This document shows, one piece after another, positions 7,050-14,665 of a stretch of DNA of 18,380 nt. Position 1 is the stretch's first letter, and every line of letters starts with the position of its first letter. The notes below the pieces were generated by a model. It searched no databases. It was not told the DNA's origin and was given only the letters and a program-made list of their open reading frames with translations. Position numbers and translations under genes: made by a program. This DNA is from Bacillota bacterium (GTDB taxonomy: Bacteria > Bacillota > Bacilli > Paenibacillales > NBRC-103111): NCBI GenBank assembly GCA_023386955.1, contig JAEWIS010000029.1, positions 1-18,380 of the forward strand, read 5' to 3'.

Positions 7050-8702
7050 TTATTTGTTTTTAGCAGCCCATTCGTTGACTTCCTTAGTAATCTGATCGCC
7101 GCCCAGCTTCTTCCAATCCTCTACGAACTTGTCGAAGGAATCTACCGATTCACCCATCAGAATTTTGGTGAATACCTCCTCCTCCATCTTCTGGAGGGTA
7201 GCGCTTTTCTCCACCATGGTGGCCGTCGGTGAGCTATAGAAGGCATCCAGGATGTAATTGTCGTCCTTCACGTATTGCTCGATGACATCAAAGCTGCTGG
7301 GAGAGCCGAATACCCGCTCGGTGCCCCAATTGGCTTTGTTGCCCTTGCGGAAATCCACCACCTTGTCGTAGTAGCCCTTTTCCTCCGCGCTCAGCTTGGA
7401 GGCATCATTAGAGCTGAGGGACTTTACCACATTCTGGTGAGCGATCAGGTTTTTGTTGGCCGGCTGCGGCAAGAGAAGTCCATAGAGCCATACGGGAACG
7501 TTGTTTTTGCTGTGGCTGAATTCCGGTCTGGACGGAGCAGCCGGATCATAACCGGCCATAACAGAGTTGAGGATCTTGATGATGGCCTCCGGGTTTTTGC
7601 TCTTTTTGCTGACGCCGTAGTAAATGTTAACCGGCATTTTACCGATTGGGGTGGCTTTTTTGCTGTCAATGGATACGAGAGGGATAGGCTTCCACTCCGC
7701 CTTGGGATCATTGTCGATATTCTTCTGAATAATAGACTGTGGTGCGGACATGGAGCCATAGAACAGCCCTACCTTGCCGCCAACAACAGACTCGGTTACC
7801 TTGGCCCGGTCCTTGATGCCAAACTCTTTATCCAGCAAACCCTGCTTATACATGGCCTGGAGCTGCTTCAACCCTTCCTTCACCTGAGGCTGAGTGCTGC
7901 CGTACACCAGATTACCCTTGTCATCCTTCACCCACTTGCCCGGGTACGCATGATAGCCGGAGAAAAAGCCTGAGGTGCCGAAGTGGGAGTCTGTCAGGAA
8001 GGTTTTCGTGAAAGCCAACCCAAAGGTATCATTCTTGCCGTTGCCGTCAGGGTCCTTCTGCGTAAACGCTTCCGAAATAGCCAGTATATCCTGCATTGTT
8101 TTGGGCTCGGACAACCCCAGCTTGGTCAGCCAGTCGGTACGTACGTACAGAACAGGCAAACCATCCACTGCCGAAGCCGTTTGCGGAATAGCCATCAGCT
8201 TACCGCCGATTTTGGCGGTATCGAAGCTTTTCTTGTCCTGCTGAAGGATACTCTTGGCTATAGGGGATGCATACTTCTCGAACAAATCCGTGAGATCGTA
8301 GAGCATGTCATTCTCAGCCATATCCGTAAGCTGCTTGTTCTTCATCCACATAATATCCGCCGTATCTCCGGAGGCAATGGACACGCTCAGCTTCTGGTCG
8401 AATTGCTCCACCGGCACGGTCCATTTGTATTTCAGCTTAATGCCCAGCTCATCCTCGTACATCTTGGTGTAAATGTTGTTGTCGATGGTGTCCCCGTTTT
8501 CATACTGGTAGGTGGACTCCGTGTAGCGCCAGGCGGTAATATCCACCGGCGTGTCGTACTTCTTGGCAATATCCAGCGCAGGAGCAGCGGACGCGCCGGA
8601 GGAAGCGGCAGGCTTGGCTTCCCCGTCGCTTTTGCCGCAGGCGCTTAAGACCAGCAGGCCCGCCGTGGCGGCAAGTGCAATCGGTTTCATTTTGTTTGCC
8701 AT
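7050..8702 (-). CDS. Extracellular sugar-binding lipoprotein, LplA type
   Basis: A 550-residue substrate-binding lipoprotein. A short signal peptide ends in the lipobox LVLSAC, giving a diacylglyceryl Cys22 after cleavage, followed by a Gly/Ser/Ala-rich linker (to about residue 42). The rest is a long family-1 binding protein of the LplA class, with the calcium-loop-like DPDGNGKNDTFG (217-228) commonly seen in that class and a C-terminal EVFTKILMGE...WKKLGGDQITKEVNEW block. It is anchored outside the membrane and hands sugar to the two permeases. The ATG at 8702 has GGGGAGG upstream. By position it is the XynE counterpart, so xylo-oligosaccharides are the probable ligand (inference from GH52/GH43 linkage). 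Confidence 0.94.
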   Translation of the reverse strand: MANKMKPIALAATAGLLVLSACGKSDGEAKPAASSGASAAPALDIAKKYDTPVDITAWRYTESTYQYENGDTIDNNIYTKMYEDELGIKLKYKWTVPVEQFDQKLSVSIASGDTADIMWMKNKQLTDMAENDMLYDLTDLFEKYASPIAKSILQQDKKSFDTAKIGGKLMAIPQTASAVDGLPVLYVRTDWLTKLGLSEPKTMQDILAISEAFTQKDPDGNGKNDTFGLAFTKTFLTDSHFGTSGFFSGYHAYPGKWVKDDKGNLVYGSTQPQVKEGLKQLQAMYKQGLLDKEFGIKDRAKVTESVVGGKVGLFYGSMSAPQSIIQKNIDNDPKAEWKPIPLVSIDSKKATPIGKMPVNIYYGVSKKSKNPEAIIKILNSVMAGYDPAAPSRPEFSHSKNNVPVWLYGLLLPQPANKNLIAHQNVVKSLSSNDASKLSAEEKGYYDKVVDFRKGNKANWGTERVFGSPSSFDVIEQYVKDDNYILDAFYSSPTATMVEKSATLQKMEEEVFTKILMGESVDSFDKFVEDWKKLGGDQITKEVNEWAAKNK

Positions 8703-8746
8703 TTGTGTTTTGACCTCCCCGATTCATGTGTGGTGGTGACACTTTT

Positions 8747-8775
8747 ATCATACGATCCCCCGGGCCGCACATCTA
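8747..8775 (-). promoter_or_regulatory. Possible internal promoter ahead of the binding-protein gene
   Basis: The 84-bp gap between the regulator stop (8787) and the binding-protein start holds TATGAT (minus strand, 8747-8752), a fair -10 box. The -35 candidates are poor: TAGATG at 17-bp spacing, TTGTAG only at 20 bp. This would suit an activator-dependent promoter bound by the AraC-type regulator encoded just upstream, but the sequence alone does not prove it. Confidence 0.3.
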
Positions 8776-8786
8776 CAATCACCTGT

Positions 8787-10475
8787 TTACATTCCATTCC
8801 GCTCTTGACTACTAGATAGCTCAGCACGATACTCCTGGGGGGTCTTTTGGGTATATCTGCGGAAGGAGCGGGTGAAGTTGGCCGACGAATTATAGCCCAC
8901 CTGCTCGGCTACCTCCTGGATTTTCATATCGGGGGAGCGCAGCAGCTCCATCGCTTTATTCATGCGGGAGGAATTGATATAATCCGACAAATTCAGACCT
9001 GTTTCCTGCTTGAACAGCCGGGAGAGATAGGATGGATTGAAGTATACCAGCTCTGCCAGACGGACCAGGGAAAGCTCGTCGGGATTGTCCAGATGCTGCT
9101 GGACATGACGCTGAACGGAGCCGATGATGGTTTGGGCCCGCCGCTCCTGCTCCACATGCTGGAGATCGAACATCATGGTCCCCACCGAGGCCAGATACTG
9201 CACCGCATCCGCCCAGGAGCTGTGGCTGCCCGGCTGCATCAGCCGGTTCAGCTCCGCATTGGCGGCCCGCTCCACCAGGTTCCAACGGTTCAGATAAGAC
9301 AGATAGATCAGCGCTATGGAAAAATACAGCTCCTGCCCGGGAATATGCTGCATATCGGTTCCGTTTTTGCCCTCTGTCAGCTCGGACAGGATACGTCCGA
9401 ATTCATCCCGGTGCCCATGCTCCAGGCTGTCGGCCAGCCGGTCCAAGAGGGATTGGCGCATATGCTTCATCTCCCGCGGATGCTGGGCCGGGCGCTGCAG
9501 CTCCCGCTCCAGGATGTGCTTGTCCAGAAGCAGCATTCCGCTGCCTTGGCCGATGCGGTAATTGACCAGCATATTAAGCATGGAGAACCGTTCCCCCACC
9601 TGGTCCAGCTGAACGGGGCTATCGTCCAGGGCGAAGGAGATCAGCGCTCCCACCGATTCCCGGCAGGCCGCCTGGATCAGCTCCACATTCCCGGTCACGA
9701 ACATCCGCAGCGCCTGACGGCCGCCCTCCAGCCCCGCCTGCGGGTCGGGCTCACCCTGCTCCTGTATTAGCCAGACCAGATCGGTATTGTCCACCACCAC
9801 ATGGGCCAGCCTGGCCCGGGCAGAGAGATACTGCTCGGCGATCAGCCTGATGCTGAACAACAGATGGCTTTTCTCTGAATAAGACAGTCCTCCGGGTAGG
9901 CTGTTCAGCCGTCCCAGCATCATCAGCACCGGTTTGTCAGCATCCAGAGGAATGTCCAGCTCCTCAAACTGCTTCCGGCTGATGTCCTCTTTATGGTGCA
10001 GCCCCTTGACGATGCCATGAAGATAATCCCGCTGTAAAAGCTCCCGGGCCGCCCCCAATCTGACCTCCGCCTGCTCAAGCAGCGCCTCCGCCTTCAGCTC
10101 GGACTCCAGATCCGCCAGGGTTTGCTCCACCACCTGAATAATCCGGTCATACCCCTCGGTTTTCAGCAGATACCCGACGCTGTCATACTGGATGGCGGTA
10201 TAGATATACGAGAACTCATTATGCCCTGTCAAAAAAATCACCCGGCACTTAGGCCACATGCCGCGGATACGCTCCAATAGCTGCAGCCCGTCCATTTCCG
10301 GCATGCGGATATCGCTGAGCACAATGTCAGGACGCATCCGCTGGCACAGCTGGAGCGCCTCCGGACCGGAATAGGCCTTGTACAGGTCCAGCTCCAGATG
10401 CTGCAAATTTTCGAACACTTCAAACAATCCGTTGGTAATAATCGCCTCATCATCCACAATTAACATCCGGTACAT
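8787..10475 (-). CDS. AraC-type response regulator, YesN family
   Basis: A 562-residue cytoplasmic transcription factor. The N-terminal receiver domain (about 1-125) has the acidic pair Asp8-Asp9 (VDDE), the phosphoacceptor Asp55 in VLSDIRMPEMDG, Thr83 and Lys105. A long YesN-type middle region follows, then a C-terminal AraC double helix-turn-helix (about 455-552) including LAELVYFNPSYLSRLFKQET and VAEQVGYNSSANFTRSFRRY. I chose the ATG at 10475, one base after the kinase stop, with GGGGGAAG about 8 nt upstream; an in-frame ATG at 10490 has no proper site. It is the partner of the kinase encoded just upstream and the probable activator of the transporter/hydrolase genes, comparable to Geobacillus XynC. 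Confidence 0.95.
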   Translation of the reverse strand: MYRMLIVDDEAIITNGLFEVFENLQHLELDLYKAYSGPEALQLCQRMRPDIVLSDIRMPEMDGLQLLERIRGMWPKCRVIFLTGHNEFSYIYTAIQYDSVGYLLKTEGYDRIIQVVEQTLADLESELKAEALLEQAEVRLGAARELLQRDYLHGIVKGLHHKEDISRKQFEELDIPLDADKPVLMMLGRLNSLPGGLSYSEKSHLLFSIRLIAEQYLSARARLAHVVVDNTDLVWLIQEQGEPDPQAGLEGGRQALRMFVTGNVELIQAACRESVGALISFALDDSPVQLDQVGERFSMLNMLVNYRIGQGSGMLLLDKHILERELQRPAQHPREMKHMRQSLLDRLADSLEHGHRDEFGRILSELTEGKNGTDMQHIPGQELYFSIALIYLSYLNRWNLVERAANAELNRLMQPGSHSSWADAVQYLASVGTMMFDLQHVEQERRAQTIIGSVQRHVQQHLDNPDELSLVRLAELVYFNPSYLSRLFKQETGLNLSDYINSSRMNKAMELLRSPDMKIQEVAEQVGYNSSANFTRSFRRYTQKTPQEYRAELSSSQERNGM

Positions 10476-10476
10476 C

Positions 10477-12213
10477 TTAGCTTCCCCCATCCTTCGGATA
10501 AATGGTCATCATTACCCGCAGCCCCTGCTGCTCCCCCGTCTCCAGGTGCAGGCCGCTCCGGGGCCCGAATTTCATGCCGATTCTCTGGTGGATATTGAGC
10601 AGCGCCGTGGTTTCCACCGTCCCGTCATTGCTGTTCAGCTCCCGGTTTAAGGCGGCGGCCTGAAGGTCGTCCATCTGCCCCCCGTTATCCTCCACAATCA
10701 GGAGCAGCCTGTCCTCGTCCTTTTCGAAGCTGACACACAAAAGGCCGTTGGCCCGTTTTTTCTCCAGGCCATGCTCGAAGGCATTCTCAATAATCGGCTG
10801 AAGGATCAGCCGGGGCACCATAATATGCTCCGTCTGCGGCGGCAGCTCCCCAAACCTGACCTTGATCCGGTTGGAGAAGCGCATGGCCTGGATATCCGTA
10901 TACACTCGGGCATGGCCAACCTCCTTCACCAAGGGCACCTCGTCAGAGCTGCTCCGGGTAATAAACTGGTAATACTCCCCCAGTTGGTTCGTAAACTGCT
11001 CCAATTGCTCATAATCCCCGACCCGGGTCATGGTGTTCAGCATAAAGAAGCTGTTGTACAAAAAATGGGGATTAATCTGGGACTGGAGCTGCTTCAGCTC
11101 CGCCCGTTGGGTGAGAATCTGCTGCTTGTATACCTGGTCGATGAGGGAGTTCAGCTTTTCCACCATGGCGTTGAACCGGGTGTAAATATACTGGAACTCG
11201 TCATTTTGCCTGTGCCCGATGATGACACTGAAGTCGCCGTATTCGATTTTGCGGAAGGCCTTGGCCAGCTTGATCAGGGGCTTGTGAATGTATTTATAGA
11301 CATAGAGGGAATAAACCACTATGACCACCAGAGCAATCCCCGCCAAGGCGAGAAACCATCTGCGGAACTGGGCCAGCGGCTGAAATACCGCATCCTCCGG
11401 CACATATTTGCTCAGCACCGCCCCAAAAAAGTCCGAGGTGGTGGTTACCGCCAGATACGAGGTCCGGTTAATGTCTACGGTCTGGGCGGTTGGTTTGCCC
11501 TCGGGTTTGCCCAGGAGCTCCACCAGCTGCCGGTTAAAGCCCTCGTCCCTGCCCGTGCTGAGCGTGAATTGGGGACTGGTGAGAATCAGCCCCTCATCCT
11601 CGGAATTCCGCATGGATTGCAGCGTGTCCTCCAGCTTGTCCAAAGACAGCTCCACGGCAATCAGAAACAGCGGCTCCCGTTTACCGCTTAGGCTAAACGG
11701 ATAAGCGACACTCAGGAACAGCTTATTTTTCACCACCCGCACCCGGGATTCGAAGGACAGCGGGCTGTTCATCAGAGCTTCGTATTCCACGGGATCAAAA
11801 GCATTGACCGTGATGGCGGAGACATTTTTGGCCACACCGGGTATGAAAGCGTATACATCTTGGATATAGGCGCTGCTGTTTTTGATGGCATTCAGTCGCT
11901 GCTGAAGGCGCAGAATGTTCTGCATCTTCTCTATATCGTCTAGGGAATCAGGTATTCCCGCCAGCCGGTTCAGGTTCTCATCATTCAGGCAGTCGTACTG
12001 CAGCGTCTGGATCCGCTGAAATTCCTTTTCCAGATCGGTGAGGTATTGGGACACCTGGGAGGTCATGGACTTGGAGATTTCCGACTGGAGGGTGCGGATG
12101 CTCCAATTGTTCATGATGGTGCTGAGGATATACATCGGCAGCATAATGCAGATAAGCGAAAAAATCAGCCGCGTTAACGTGGCTTTTCTCCAGGGTTGCT
12201 TGGACAATCTCAT
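10477..12213 (-). CDS. Sensor histidine kinase, YesM family
   Basis: A 578-residue membrane kinase. Transmembrane segment 1 is at about 13-33, an extracellular Cache-like sensor spans about 34-284, and segment 2 is at about 286-306. A HAMP linker follows (about 307-360). The His_kinase box is QINPHFLYNSFFMLNTM with phosphoacceptor His383. The ATPase domain has the N-box PRLILQPIIENAFEHG (Asn477) and the G-box VEDNGG (Asp509). The ATG at 12213 is supported by AGGGGGAATCAC upstream and by a promoter at 12253-12281 that would lie inside any longer reading. It is the first gene of the operon, next to its regulator, and the counterpart of Geobacillus XynD. It probably senses extracellular xylo-oligosaccharide directly or through the binding protein (inference). 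Confidence 0.95.
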   Translation of the reverse strand: MRLSKQPWRKATLTRLIFSLICIMLPMYILSTIMNNWSIRTLQSEISKSMTSQVSQYLTDLEKEFQRIQTLQYDCLNDENLNRLAGIPDSLDDIEKMQNILRLQQRLNAIKNSSAYIQDVYAFIPGVAKNVSAITVNAFDPVEYEALMNSPLSFESRVRVVKNKLFLSVAYPFSLSGKREPLFLIAVELSLDKLEDTLQSMRNSEDEGLILTSPQFTLSTGRDEGFNRQLVELLGKPEGKPTAQTVDINRTSYLAVTTTSDFFGAVLSKYVPEDAVFQPLAQFRRWFLALAGIALVVIVVYSLYVYKYIHKPLIKLAKAFRKIEYGDFSVIIGHRQNDEFQYIYTRFNAMVEKLNSLIDQVYKQQILTQRAELKQLQSQINPHFLYNSFFMLNTMTRVGDYEQLEQFTNQLGEYYQFITRSSSDEVPLVKEVGHARVYTDIQAMRFSNRIKVRFGELPPQTEHIMVPRLILQPIIENAFEHGLEKKRANGLLCVSFEKDEDRLLLIVEDNGGQMDDLQAAALNRELNSNDGTVETTALLNIHQRIGMKFGPRSGLHLETGEQQGLRVMMTIYPKDGGS

Positions 12214-12252
12214 GTGATTCCCCCTACTTCCTTCTGACCCTCTGTCGCTCTC

Positions 12253-12281
12253 ATTATAAGACCAAACCTTAGGAATGAAAA
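12253..12281 (-). promoter_or_regulatory. Promoter of the xylo-oligosaccharide operon
   Basis: On the minus strand TTTTCA (12276-12281) and TATAAT (12253-12258) are separated by exactly 17 bp. This gives a sigma-A promoter with perfect -10 and a 4/6 -35. Transcription would start near 12246, leaving a leader of about 33 nt before the kinase ATG. Confidence 0.75.
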
Positions 12282-12289
12282 CGTCAACA
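12276..12289. promoter_or_regulatory. cre-like catabolite repression box (CcpA operator)
   Basis: TGAAAACGTCAACA fits the Bacillus cre consensus TGWAANCGNTNWCA at every position but one (C for the central T). It lies directly over the -35 element of the operon promoter, a position from which CcpA/HPr-Ser-P binding would block RNA polymerase. Glucose repression of a xylan-use operon is biologically expected. Confidence 0.72.
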
Positions 12290-12298
12290 TGTGGAATG

Positions 12299-12328
12299 AA
12301 AAAAACGCCTCCCCCGAAGGGAAGGCGT
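12299..12328 (-). terminator. Intrinsic terminator of the purine permease gene
   Basis: On the minus strand ACGCCTTCCC and GGGGAGGCGT form a 10-bp stem (one G-U) closed by a TTCG tetraloop, followed by a run of T's (12299-12305 on the plus strand are all A). It starts about 20 bp after the permease stop and ends just 10 bp before the cre box of the next operon, insulating the two units. Confidence 0.93.
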
Positions 12329-12348
12329 CTCATACGGCAGAATTGGAC

Positions 12349-13749
12349 TTAGCCCTGGCTGCCGACGAATACGTAACGGAGCACGATGAGAACGGCCAGA
12401 ATCCACATCAGCCAGTGGATGCTGTATTTTTTCTTGCCGGCCACGTTGGAAACGCAGGCCAGTACCACGTAAGAGAAGATACCGAAGGAAATACCGTTGG
12501 CAATGTTGTAGGTAAACGGCATGAAGGTAATGGTCAGGAAGGACGGAATCGCCAGCACCATGTCTTGGAAGTCAATTTCCTTGACGGACTGCATCATCAG
12601 AACACCCACTACGATCAGAGCAGCCGCTGTAGCGGAGCCCGGAATCAGAGCCACTACAGGAGCCAGGAACAGGGACAACAGGAAGCACACGCCGGTGGTC
12701 ACCGAGGTAAGACCGGTGCGTCCGCCTTGGGCAACACCCGCGGCGCTTTCCACATAAGCGGTAATGGTGGAGGTACCCAGCATAGCGCCGCCGCCAACGC
12801 CAACAGCGTCAACGAACATAGCCTTGCCCACACGCTTTCTGCCTTCTTCCGCATTCTTCATGAAGCCGGCGCGGTTGGCGGTGCCCACCAAGGTTCCGAA
12901 GGTATCGAACAATTCAACGAAGGTAAAGGTAACGACTACCGAGATAATCCCGGTATGGATAATGCCATCCCAGTCAAACGCCATAAACTGCAGCTGGCCC
13001 AGATCCGGAACCCAAGGGGTTTTGTCCCCGGTCAGCACGTCGAAGTTCACTTCGCCCATCAGCATGGCGATTACAGTGGTGCCCAGGATACCGAACAGAA
13101 TGGCGCCCGGCACATCCAGCACCATCAGGATGGCGATGATCACCAGACCGATGATGGTCAGCTGAACAGTCGGGTTTTCCAGGCTGCCCAGATGGAAGAT
13201 GGTTTCAAATGAAAGAAGCTCTGTATATTTGCCTTTTTCCACATTGTTGAGGGTTTCTACGCCAACTGTCAGCAGGCCGCTGTTCTTCAAACCGATAATG
13301 GTGATGAACAAGCCGATACCGACGGTAATGGCATGCTTGAGGCTGTCGGGAATTGCAACGAGCAGCATCTGCCGGACCTTGGTCACGGTCAGGATAATAA
13401 AGATAATACCGGAGATAAATACCGCTGTCAGACCCATCTGCCAGGTAAACGGCTTGTCCGTTGCGGCGGAGGACAGTACAACCGAGGCAAAATAGGCGTT
13501 CAGCCCCATGCCCGGAGCCAGCGCCACCGGAAAATTAACGAAAACGCCCATAGCGATGGTAAAGATACCTGCGGCGATGGCAGTAGCCAGGAACACAGCG
13601 TACCAATCCATGCCGGTCCGTCCGAAGGCATACAGGGTATCCGGATTGACCGCCAGAATATAGGCCATGGTCATAAACGTGGTCAGACCGGCCATAATTT
13701 CCGTTCTAACCGTGGTGCCGCTTTGCTTCAGCTTGAAAAAACGATCCAT
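12349..13749 (-). CDS. pbuG: AzgA-type NCS2 purine permease (guanine/hypoxanthine uptake)
   Basis: A 466-residue, multi-spanning proton-coupled purine transporter. It begins MDRFFKLKQSGTTVRTEIMA with TTFMTMAYILAVNP, the typical AzgA/PbuG start. It also has LAPGMGLNAYF and the family segment GTSTITAYVESAAGVAQGGR preceding TGLTSVTTG. The ATG at 13749 has AAAGGAGG upstream at a slightly long spacing of about 11 nt; ATGs further upstream lie before that site. A guanine-class riboswitch and a terminator precede the gene, so uptake should fall when guanine or hypoxanthine is plentiful. The precise purine (guanine, hypoxanthine or adenine) is inferred from the riboswitch class. Confidence 0.93.
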   Translation of the reverse strand: MDRFFKLKQSGTTVRTEIMAGLTTFMTMAYILAVNPDTLYAFGRTGMDWYAVFLATAIAAGIFTIAMGVFVNFPVALAPGMGLNAYFASVVLSSAATDKPFTWQMGLTAVFISGIIFIILTVTKVRQMLLVAIPDSLKHAITVGIGLFITIIGLKNSGLLTVGVETLNNVEKGKYTELLSFETIFHLGSLENPTVQLTIIGLVIIAILMVLDVPGAILFGILGTTVIAMLMGEVNFDVLTGDKTPWVPDLGQLQFMAFDWDGIIHTGIISVVVTFTFVELFDTFGTLVGTANRAGFMKNAEEGRKRVGKAMFVDAVGVGGGAMLGTSTITAYVESAAGVAQGGRTGLTSVTTGVCFLLSLFLAPVVALIPGSATAAALIVVGVLMMQSVKEIDFQDMVLAIPSFLTITFMPFTYNIANGISFGIFSYVVLACVSNVAGKKKYSIHWLMWILAVLIVLRYVFVGSQG

Positions 13750-13792
13750 ACTGCTTGCTTCCTCCTTTGTTCTCATACACGGCTGCAACAAC

Positions 13793-13822
13793 AAAAAAAG
13801 CCTGGAGTCCTTGACTCCGGCT
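13793..13822 (-). terminator. Riboswitch-controlled terminator
   Basis: On the minus strand AGCC-GGAGTC, loop AAG, GACTCC-A-GGCT (one bulged A) gives a 10-bp stem followed by seven T's. It lies between the purine aptamer and the permease ribosome site, where a ligand-induced terminator is expected. Confidence 0.88.
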
Positions 13823-13914
13823 CTTCAGGAAAAGCAACGCCGGGCATACGTGTGCCTTCCGCCCCAGAGTGGTCCCCTGGCGGGTATGCATACGCTGCCG
13901 CAGTGATGTTTCCA

Positions 13915-13980
13915 TTCGTAGCCAGATCATTTACGGTGATCTTGTAGAGACTTCCGGGCCAATCCCCGGATTTATACGAA
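13915..13980 (-). ncRNA. Purine riboswitch aptamer, guanine class
   Basis: On the minus strand, helix P1 is TTCGTA (13975-13980) with TACGAA (13915-13920). P2 is CCGGGGATTGGCCCGG, P3 is GATCACCGTAAATGATC, and the junction strand is AGTCTCTACAAG. The GG/CC complementary loops and the nearly invariant TATAAT-like and CTAC junction bases are those of the purine riboswitch. The base just before the 3' P1 strand (position 74 in xpt numbering) is C, which pairs with guanine or hypoxanthine rather than adenine. It controls the downstream purine permease through the terminator at 13793-13822. Confidence 0.95.
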
Positions 13981-14015
13981 GTAACATTTGTTGTTAGTGT
14001 GCCTTGACCTAGATT

Positions 14016-14044
14016 ATTTTAAAACGTGGGTCGAACAGTGTCAA
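14016..14044 (-). promoter_or_regulatory. Promoter of the riboswitch-permease unit
   Basis: TTGACA (14039-14044, minus strand), 17 bp, TAAAAT (14016-14021): a near-consensus sigma-A promoter. Transcription would begin about 28 nt before the aptamer. Confidence 0.85.
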
Positions 14045-14115
14045 CAAATATCCGAATATTTCAGGGGTTAATTTTTTATCTTGTTCGTAATTTGCCACAA
14101 ATCATCGTTCTGCAG

Positions 14116-14162
14116 AACATAAACAGAGGAAGAAAGACATTTTATGTCTATTCTTCCCCTGT
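14116..14162 (-). terminator. Probable terminator after the YjbQ gene
   Basis: A long stem (arms 14123-14139 and 14145-14162: 12 bp, one bulged base, then 5 bp) closed by a 5-nt loop lies 24 bp after the YjbQ stop. The following T-run is interrupted (TTTATGTT), so termination may be partial. It separates this gene from the purine permease promoter. Confidence 0.6.
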
Positions 14163-14185
14163 TATTCCGGATTTAATTTTTAGTT

Positions 14186-14581
14186 TTACTGCCCGTTAAT
14201 CTGCACATAGAATCTTCTGCTCCGCGGACCGTCGAATTCGCAGAAGTAAATCCCCTGCCAGGTCCCCAGCAGAAGCCGCCCACCATCGATGATGACGGTT
14301 GCGCTGGAGCCAACGCAGCTCGCCTTCAAGTGGGCGGAGGAATTGCCCTCCGCATGGCGGAATTCGGGACGGTCCGGGAAAGCCTTGGCCAATCCCAGCA
14401 GCATATCCGTGACCACATCCGGGTCGGCATTCTCATTGATGGTAATCCCCGCAGTTGTGTGGGGGCAATACACCAGGCACGTTCCCTCCCGGACCCCGCT
14501 TTTGGCCACAGCCTCCCGTACCATCGCCGTAACCTCAATGAGATTCTCCGCATCCGTATTCAGCTTGTATTCATAAAGCAT
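14186..14581 (-). CDS. yjbQ: YjbQ-family protein (secondary thiamine-phosphate synthase family)
   Basis: A 131-residue single-domain protein of the UPF0047/YjbQ family (YugU in Bacillus), usual length about 130-140. It has the family blocks CPHTTAGITINENADPDV (39-56), EGNSSAHLKAS (78-88) and GTWQGIYFCEFDGPRSR (106-122), including the conserved His41, His84 and Asp/Glu set thought to form the active site. Some members show weak thiamine-phosphate synthase activity, but the true cellular role is unsettled. The ATG at 14581 has AAAGGA 8 nt upstream; the ATG at 14590 overlaps that site and is less likely. It stands alone between the AraC gene and the purine permease unit. Confidence 0.92.
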   Translation of the reverse strand: MLYEYKLNTDAENLIEVTAMVREAVAKSGVREGTCLVYCPHTTAGITINENADPDVVTDMLLGLAKAFPDRPEFRHAEGNSSAHLKASCVGSSATVIIDGGRLLLGTWQGIYFCEFDGPRSRRFYVQINGQ

Positions 14582-14597
14582 GGCGATCATCCTTTGC

Positions 14598-14625
14598 CGG
14601 TATAATACTTCATTATACCCGGCTT
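14598..14625. repeat. Palindrome with TATAAT on both strands in the YjbQ leader
   Basis: GGTATAAT (14599-14606) and ATTATACC (14612-14619) form an 8-bp perfect inverted repeat with a 5-nt centre, extended by GCC/GGC around one bulged base. Each arm reads TATAAT on its outgoing strand. The minus-strand copy (14612-14617) could be the -10 of the YjbQ promoter, but no good -35 is seen. It could also act as an operator or as an mRNA hairpin about 10 nt ahead of the ribosome site. Confidence 0.5.
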
Positions 14626-14665
14626 AGGCCGATCCTTCACACACCTTAGCCTATTACTGCCGCAA

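Noticed and set aside
12214..12333. 40-residue extension of the histidine kinase
   Set aside because: It would run through the operon promoter, the cre box and the neighbouring terminator.
14031..14060. PurR operator (paired PurBoxes) at the purine permease promoter
   Set aside because: One box (ATATCCGAATATT, 14048-14060) fits well, but the second CGAAC is in the same orientation and poorly matched, whereas PurBoxes are inverted pairs. Kept as unproven.
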